Shown here: in pieces, positions 60,357 to 64,000 of the stretch
How the letters are laid out: every line of letters begins with the position of its first letter
Numbering within the stretch: the first letter of the stretch is position 1
The notes under the pieces: generated by a model
What the model saw: the letters and a program-made list of their open reading frames with translations, nothing else
What the model was told of the DNA's origin: nothing
Database searches by the model: none
Made by a program: the position numbers and the translations under genes
Assembly (NCBI GenBank): GCA_963662985.1
Contig: OY760067.1
Coordinates: 62,001-126,000, forward strand
DNA from: G963662985 sp963662985
Lineage (GTDB): Bacteria; Chloroflexota; Anaerolineae; Anaerolineales; UBA11579
Direction of reading: 5' to 3'
DNA length: 64,000 bases

Positions 60357-61841
60357 TTATTCTAGTAAAAGATCAATTGCTTTTTCTAATTGAGCATCAA
60401 ATCCATTAGCAATATCTTCTTCTGTAAGCTCAACATTGTAATCAGGGTCGATACCAATACCTTGAATTAGGCTACCTAAGGGGGTGTACCAATGCGCAGT
60501 GGTGATCTTGATTACGCCACGTCCGTCTTTGAGGGTATAAGGAGTTTGGACAAGACCTTTGCCGAAGGTGGTGGTGCCGACGATGGGTGCGCGTTGGTAG
60601 TCTTTGATGGCACCGGTGAATATTTCAGAAGCAGATGCACTAGATTCATTGACAAGGATTACCAAGGGGATGTCATGTGCAATTCCTTCTTTTGTATTAT
60701 AGGAGATGGATTTATGTCCAGTACTGTCAATTTGATAGAAGATTTCGTCTTCAGATAGAAATTCAGATGCAATAGCAACGGCTGAGTGAACATAACCACC
60801 GCCATTATAACGAAGATCTAGAATGATAGCATCCATGTTTTGATTGATCACATCTTCTAATTCTGTACGGAGAAGGTCATGGGTATCATCACCAAAAGAA
60901 GTGATTTGAATGTGCGAAATGGTGAGTCCGTCTCTTTCAATAATTTCACTGTACACACTAGGTGATTTAATTGATCCGCGGGTTAATATTACATTAAAAA
61001 GTTCTATATCTGCACGTTTTATAGTAAGGGTTAATTCTGTTCCTGCAGGGCCAAGCACTTTTTGGCGTGCTGCTTCAGGGTCTACTCCAGTCATATCTTC
61101 ACCATCGATAGCAATAATCAGATCTAAAGCTTGAAGGCCGGCTTTTTCTGCGGGTGAATTACGCATGGGGGATTGAATCATCAAATAATCACCTGATGTA
61201 TCTACCCAAGCACCAATGCCTTCGTAATTCTCGCCGTTCATTTGATTGAAAAGAACTTGAAATTCCTCTTCTGTCATAAATTCTGTGTATTTATCATCTA
61301 AGGAAGCAACGGCACTGGAAATAGCTATTTCCATTAAGTCATTGTAGGAATAGGATGAGACAATATCTGTGTTGATGACTTGCTGCCAAGTTTTCCAAAA
61401 TTCAGTAAATACGGACTGTAAGTCTTTTGGAGTTCGGGCTATTTTACCGATTGAGTCTGCATCAGTAATTTGTTGATCTGTAAGGTTTGGTAACTTTTGT
61501 CCATTATCGAGGACCAATAATATTAAGGCGTCTGATGCTGCGTTTGCCATTTTTTGAACATCTACTGGTTGGTCTACAAATTCATCTTGAATTAGCTCAA
61601 TGGATTGCCAAAATGGTTCAAAAAGGTAACCGTAATCGACAGAATCAATTTCTGTGATGGGTTTATCTTGAATGGCTATTGCTGTGGATTCTGGAACAGG
61701 AAGTGAAAAAACATCATAAGCTAGTTGTTTTATGTTTTTATAATTGACTACAACAATTGCAAAAACAACTATTAATCCACAGATAAAAAGAATTGCTAAT
61801 GAAGTTAGAATAATTGCTAGTTTTTTGTTTTTATTTTCCAT
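60357..61841 (-). CDS. S41-family C-terminal processing protease with PDZ domain
   Basis: 494-aa exported serine protease. A membrane anchor (about 8-32) is followed by an N-terminal helical region, a PDZ domain (about 205-300, GIGAWVDTSGDYLMIQSPM then GLQALDLIIAIDGEDM), and the S41 catalytic core. The core has DAIILDLRYNGGG, the nucleophile Ser in ESSASASEIF, and the Lys region in GTTTFGKGLVQT. Such proteases trim or degrade envelope proteins. GGAG lies 7 nt before ATG 61841. The HAD gene is upstream on the same strand, 76 nt away. Confidence 0.93.
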   Translation of the reverse strand: MENKNKKLAIILTSLAILFICGLIVVFAIVVVNYKNIKQLAYDVFSLPVPESTAIAIQDKPITEIDSVDYGYLFEPFWQSIELIQDEFVDQPVDVQKMANAASDALILLVLDNGQKLPNLTDQQITDADSIGKIARTPKDLQSVFTEFWKTWQQVINTDIVSSYSYNDLMEIAISSAVASLDDKYTEFMTEEEFQVLFNQMNGENYEGIGAWVDTSGDYLMIQSPMRNSPAEKAGLQALDLIIAIDGEDMTGVDPEAARQKVLGPAGTELTLTIKRADIELFNVILTRGSIKSPSVYSEIIERDGLTISHIQITSFGDDTHDLLRTELEDVINQNMDAIILDLRYNGGGYVHSAVAIASEFLSEDEIFYQIDSTGHKSISYNTKEGIAHDIPLVILVNESSASASEIFTGAIKDYQRAPIVGTTTFGKGLVQTPYTLKDGRGVIKITTAHWYTPLGSLIQGIGIDPDYNVELTEEDIANGFDAQLEKAIDLLLE

Positions 61842-61917
61842 TTATTAACTCCATGGATGACATATACACCTCTTAGATTTTTAGAGGATATGCCGATAAA
61901 ATTTTGTATTCAGTTGG

Positions 61918-62562
61918 TTAATTTAGTAGCGATGTGATGTGAGTGACTGCTTGATTGATGGAGTTAAAACAGGCATCTGCAGTGCAATCATGATGATCTT
62001 CAGTGACTAAATGAATGGTATAAAGCCCCATTTGTTTGGCTGGGGCAAGGTTTCTAATTTGATCCTCTACAAAGATTGTCTTTTCAGGATCGTTATTTAT
62101 TACTTTAAAGGCTTCTTGATAGGCTTCTGTTTCTGGTTTGGCAAAAAATTTGATAGATCTGACATCTACAATACCAGTAATTTGATCTTGAATGCCGAGA
62201 CGATTTGTTACTCTTATGGCGTGTTCGCGATCTGCATTGGTAAAAATCCATTTTTCCATGGGAAGTTGTTCTAATTGTGATCTGAGAATAGGATTGGGTT
62301 CAATATATTTTTGAATATTGACGTTATGGATAAAGTTTAGATATTCTTCTGTGTCCATATGGGGAAAATCATGTTGGAGACCACGGAGAGTTGTGCCATA
62401 AGTTTTGAAATAATAGTCTCTTGTTTGAGGAATTTCTTCTAAATTCATGTCAAGTTTCTCATGCATGAAGGTGTAAATTTTGTTTGCAATTTCGTTCCAC
62501 AAACCAATTCGGTTGGGGTACAATGTACCATCTAAATCAAATAATACTTTTTCATAATTCAT
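61918..62562 (-). CDS. HAD hydrolase, pyrimidine 5'-nucleotidase-like
   Basis: 214-aa phosphatase. Motif I is FDLDGTLYPN, motif II IFTNADREHA, motif III the K in FFAKPETEAY, and motif IV FVEDQIRN. It resembles Sdt1/Phm8-type nucleotidases that dephosphorylate UMP, CMP or similar. ATG 62562 is the start; the longer reading from 62580 covers the -10 box. No Shine-Dalgarno is present, consistent with a leaderless transcript. Divergent from tex. Confidence 0.9.
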   Translation of the reverse strand: MNYEKVLFDLDGTLYPNRIGLWNEIANKIYTFMHEKLDMNLEEIPQTRDYYFKTYGTTLRGLQHDFPHMDTEEYLNFIHNVNIQKYIEPNPILRSQLEQLPMEKWIFTNADREHAIRVTNRLGIQDQITGIVDVRSIKFFAKPETEAYQEAFKVINNDPEKTIFVEDQIRNLAPAKQMGLYTIHLVTEDHHDCTADACFNSINQAVTHITSLLN

Positions 62563-62568
62563 TCGATA

Positions 62569-62597
62569 AGTATACATCAAGAAAGAAGGAACTGGAA
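62569..62597 (-). promoter_or_regulatory. Candidate leaderless promoter of the HAD gene
   Basis: Minus strand TATACT (62574-62569) ends 6 nt before ATG 62562. A weak TTCCAG (62597-62592) is 17 nt upstream, overlapping the leader of divergent tex. Confidence 0.45.
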
Positions 62598-62604
62598 CAA
62601 TTCA

Positions 62605-64000
62605 ATGTTAAATCAAAATGAACTTTTCAAACAAAATGGAATCTCTCCCAAACAAGTTGATGAAACAATAAAATTGCTGGAGTCCGATCATACGGTCCCG
62701 TTCATCGCCCGTTATCGAAAAGAAGCTACGGGGGGGTTGGATGAAGTGCAAATTCGTTTGATCCAAGAAGTGGTGGAAAAAGAAAATGCGTTGAATGCAC
62801 GCAAGAAAACTGTTTTGGTGGCGATCGAAGAACAAGGAAAATTAACAGATGCTTTGAAACAAAAGATTGAAGCAGCGACTACATTGGCTGAGGTAAACGA
62901 TCTTTATTTACCATATAAACAAAAACGCAAAACAAGAGCTATGGTGGCCAAGGCAAAAGGTTTGGAGAAATTAGCGAATTTTATTTTGATTCAAGATCGA
63001 ACAAATGATGATTTGGATACATATGTAACACCGTTTTTGAACGATGAAGTACCTAGCACTGAAGAAGCCATGCAAGGTGCTATGGATATTGTGGCTGAAA
63101 TGATCAATGAAACCACTGAAATCCGTAAACAGGTGCGGGAAAAAGCAATTCAATTTGCTTCTATAGATGTATCTAAAAAAGATGATGCTGATGATCCAAA
63201 GTCAGTTTATGAAACTTATTACGATTTTAGCAAGAAAGTACGCTATATCCAACCATATCAAGCATTGGCAATCAATCGTGGTGAAAAAGAAAAAATCTTA
63301 TCTGTGTCTATGAGTATGGAAGAACGTGATTATATGGGTGTGATTGATTATTTTTATCGCCCTCATCCTCGATCTGTGTTTGCAAAAGCGATGCGTGATG
63401 CAATTGATGATTGTTTGAGTCGCTTGCTTTTGCCGGCGATTGAACGCGATGTGCGCCGGCATTTGACAGAGCTTTCTGAAGAACATGCAATTGATGTGTT
63501 TGCTGACAACTTGGAAAGTTTATTGTTGCAACCCCCGATTAGTAATTTATCTGTACTGGGAATTGACCCAGCTTATCGAACTGGTTGTAAGACTGTGGTG
63601 GTGGATCCTTCTGGGAAGTTATTGGAATATACTGCGATTTATCCGCATCAACCTCAAAATAAATGGAATGAAGCAAAAGCAACTTTGCATGATTTGATTG
63701 AGAAATATGGGTGTGAATTGATTGTGATTGGGAACGGGACTGCTTCGAGAGAGACGGAAAAGTTAGCGATTGAGGTGATCCAAGAAGCGAGTACGAAAGA
63801 CAAGCCAATCTATTATTTGATTACCAATGAAGCTGGCGCTTCAGTTTATTCTGCTTCTGACTTGGCGCGAGAAGAGTTCCCTGATTTGGATGTGAGCATT
63901 CGGGGTGCAATTTCTATTGCTAGACGGGTACAAGACCCGTTGGCAGAATTGGTGAAGATTGATCCGAAAGCAATTGGGGTGGGCATGTATCAGCATGATG
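62605..64000 (+). CDS. tex: Transcription accessory protein Tex, 5' part (cut by window end)
   Basis: The first 465 codons are present with no stop before the window edge. The N-terminus (PFIARYRKEATGGLDEVQIR) and YLPYKQKRKTRA match Tex/Spt6-like proteins. The YqgF-like nuclease-fold domain begins at VLGIDPAYRTGCKTVVVD (about residue 313). The final visible segment, DPKAIGVGMYQHD, belongs to the helix-hairpin-helix region; the S1 domain would follow outside. Tex influences transcription and binds nucleic acid. AGAAGGA lies about 14 nt before ATG 62605, a long spacing. Confidence 0.95.
   Translation, partial: MLNQNELFKQNGISPKQVDETIKLLESDHTVPFIARYRKEATGGLDEVQIRLIQEVVEKENALNARKKTVLVAIEEQGKLTDALKQKIEAATTLAEVNDLYLPYKQKRKTRAMVAKAKGLEKLANFILIQDRTNDDLDTYVTPFLNDEVPSTEEAMQGAMDIVAEMINETTEIRKQVREKAIQFASIDVSKKDDADDPKSVYETYYDFSKKVRYIQPYQALAINRGEKEKILSVSMSMEERDYMGVIDYFYRPHPRSVFAKAMRDAIDDCLSRLLLPAIERDVRRHLTELSEEHAIDVFADNLESLLLQPPISNLSVLGIDPAYRTGCKTVVVDPSGKLLEYTAIYPHQPQNKWNEAKATLHDLIEKYGCELIVIGNGTASRETEKLAIEVIQEASTKDKPIYYLITNEAGASVYSASDLAREEFPDLDVSIRGAISIARRVQDPLAELVKIDPKAIGVGMYQHD

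Overview
The window is 64 kb of AT-rich, gene-dense bacterial chromosome carrying about 52 protein genes. No rRNA, tRNA, CRISPR array, insertion sequence or prophage was recognised. The gene set points to a low-GC member of the Chloroflexota, probably Anaerolineae-like. The supporting features are a mevalonate-type decarboxylase, a sigma-54 factor with a built-in zinc ribbon, a SecG ending in an RRGVEKTL-type segment, a long TPR lytic transglycosylase, a T-box in front of an ileS of the long HHGW/MHKSWGN type, and the lack of obvious LPS genes. This placement is inference; no marker gene settles it.

Layout. 1-7.5 kb (+): deoC, a heterodimeric ABC exporter pair, an MFS transporter and a secreted RTX-repeat protein. 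7.6-13.9 kb (-): a second ABC exporter, ybaK, uvrB, a CPBP protease and azlCD. 14-16.1 kb (+): secG and an orphan peptide-type binding protein. 16.2-18.5 kb (-): a TPR lytic transglycosylase. 18.7-20.6 kb (+): radC and a degenerate M23-like protein. 20.6-31.7 kb (-): ten closely packed genes reading rpoN, PAS histidine kinase, NtrC-type activator without DNA-binding domain, nuclease-like unknown, pgi, rpiA, mvaD, rseP, HEAT-repeat protein, acylphosphatase. 31.8-39.7 kb (+): trmFO, M28 peptidase, aminotransferase, pckA, hflX, small membrane protein, tyrosine recombinase. 39.8-45.1 kb: LysE exporter, ABM monooxygenase, CDP-alcohol phosphatidyltransferase plus LpxL-like acyltransferase, CPA2 antiporter, TauE/SafE. 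45.1-54.1 kb: YdiJ-like FAD/Fe-S dehydrogenase, HypE-like protein, a cobalamin-riboswitch-controlled BtuFCD-type importer, a GbsR/MarR regulator with a divergent class-IV aminotransferase, and a flavin reductase. 54.2-64 kb: T-box and ileS, GNAT, an alpha/beta hydrolase, a 0.58 kb gene-free gap, S41 protease, HAD phosphatase and the start of tex (cut by the window end).

Regulation visible in sequence. Several near-consensus TTGACA/TATAAT promoters occur. In five genes (slt-like, azlC, class-IV aminotransferase, uvrB, HAD) the -10 box ends only 6-7 nt before the ATG, which predicts leaderless mRNAs beside many genes that carry Shine-Dalgarno sites. Two riboregulators are clear: a B12 riboswitch and an Ile T-box. 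The sigma-54 cluster looks like a self-contained signalling unit whose activator would act without its own DNA-binding domain.

Most start choices, folds and functions are read by eye from motifs. No database search was run.
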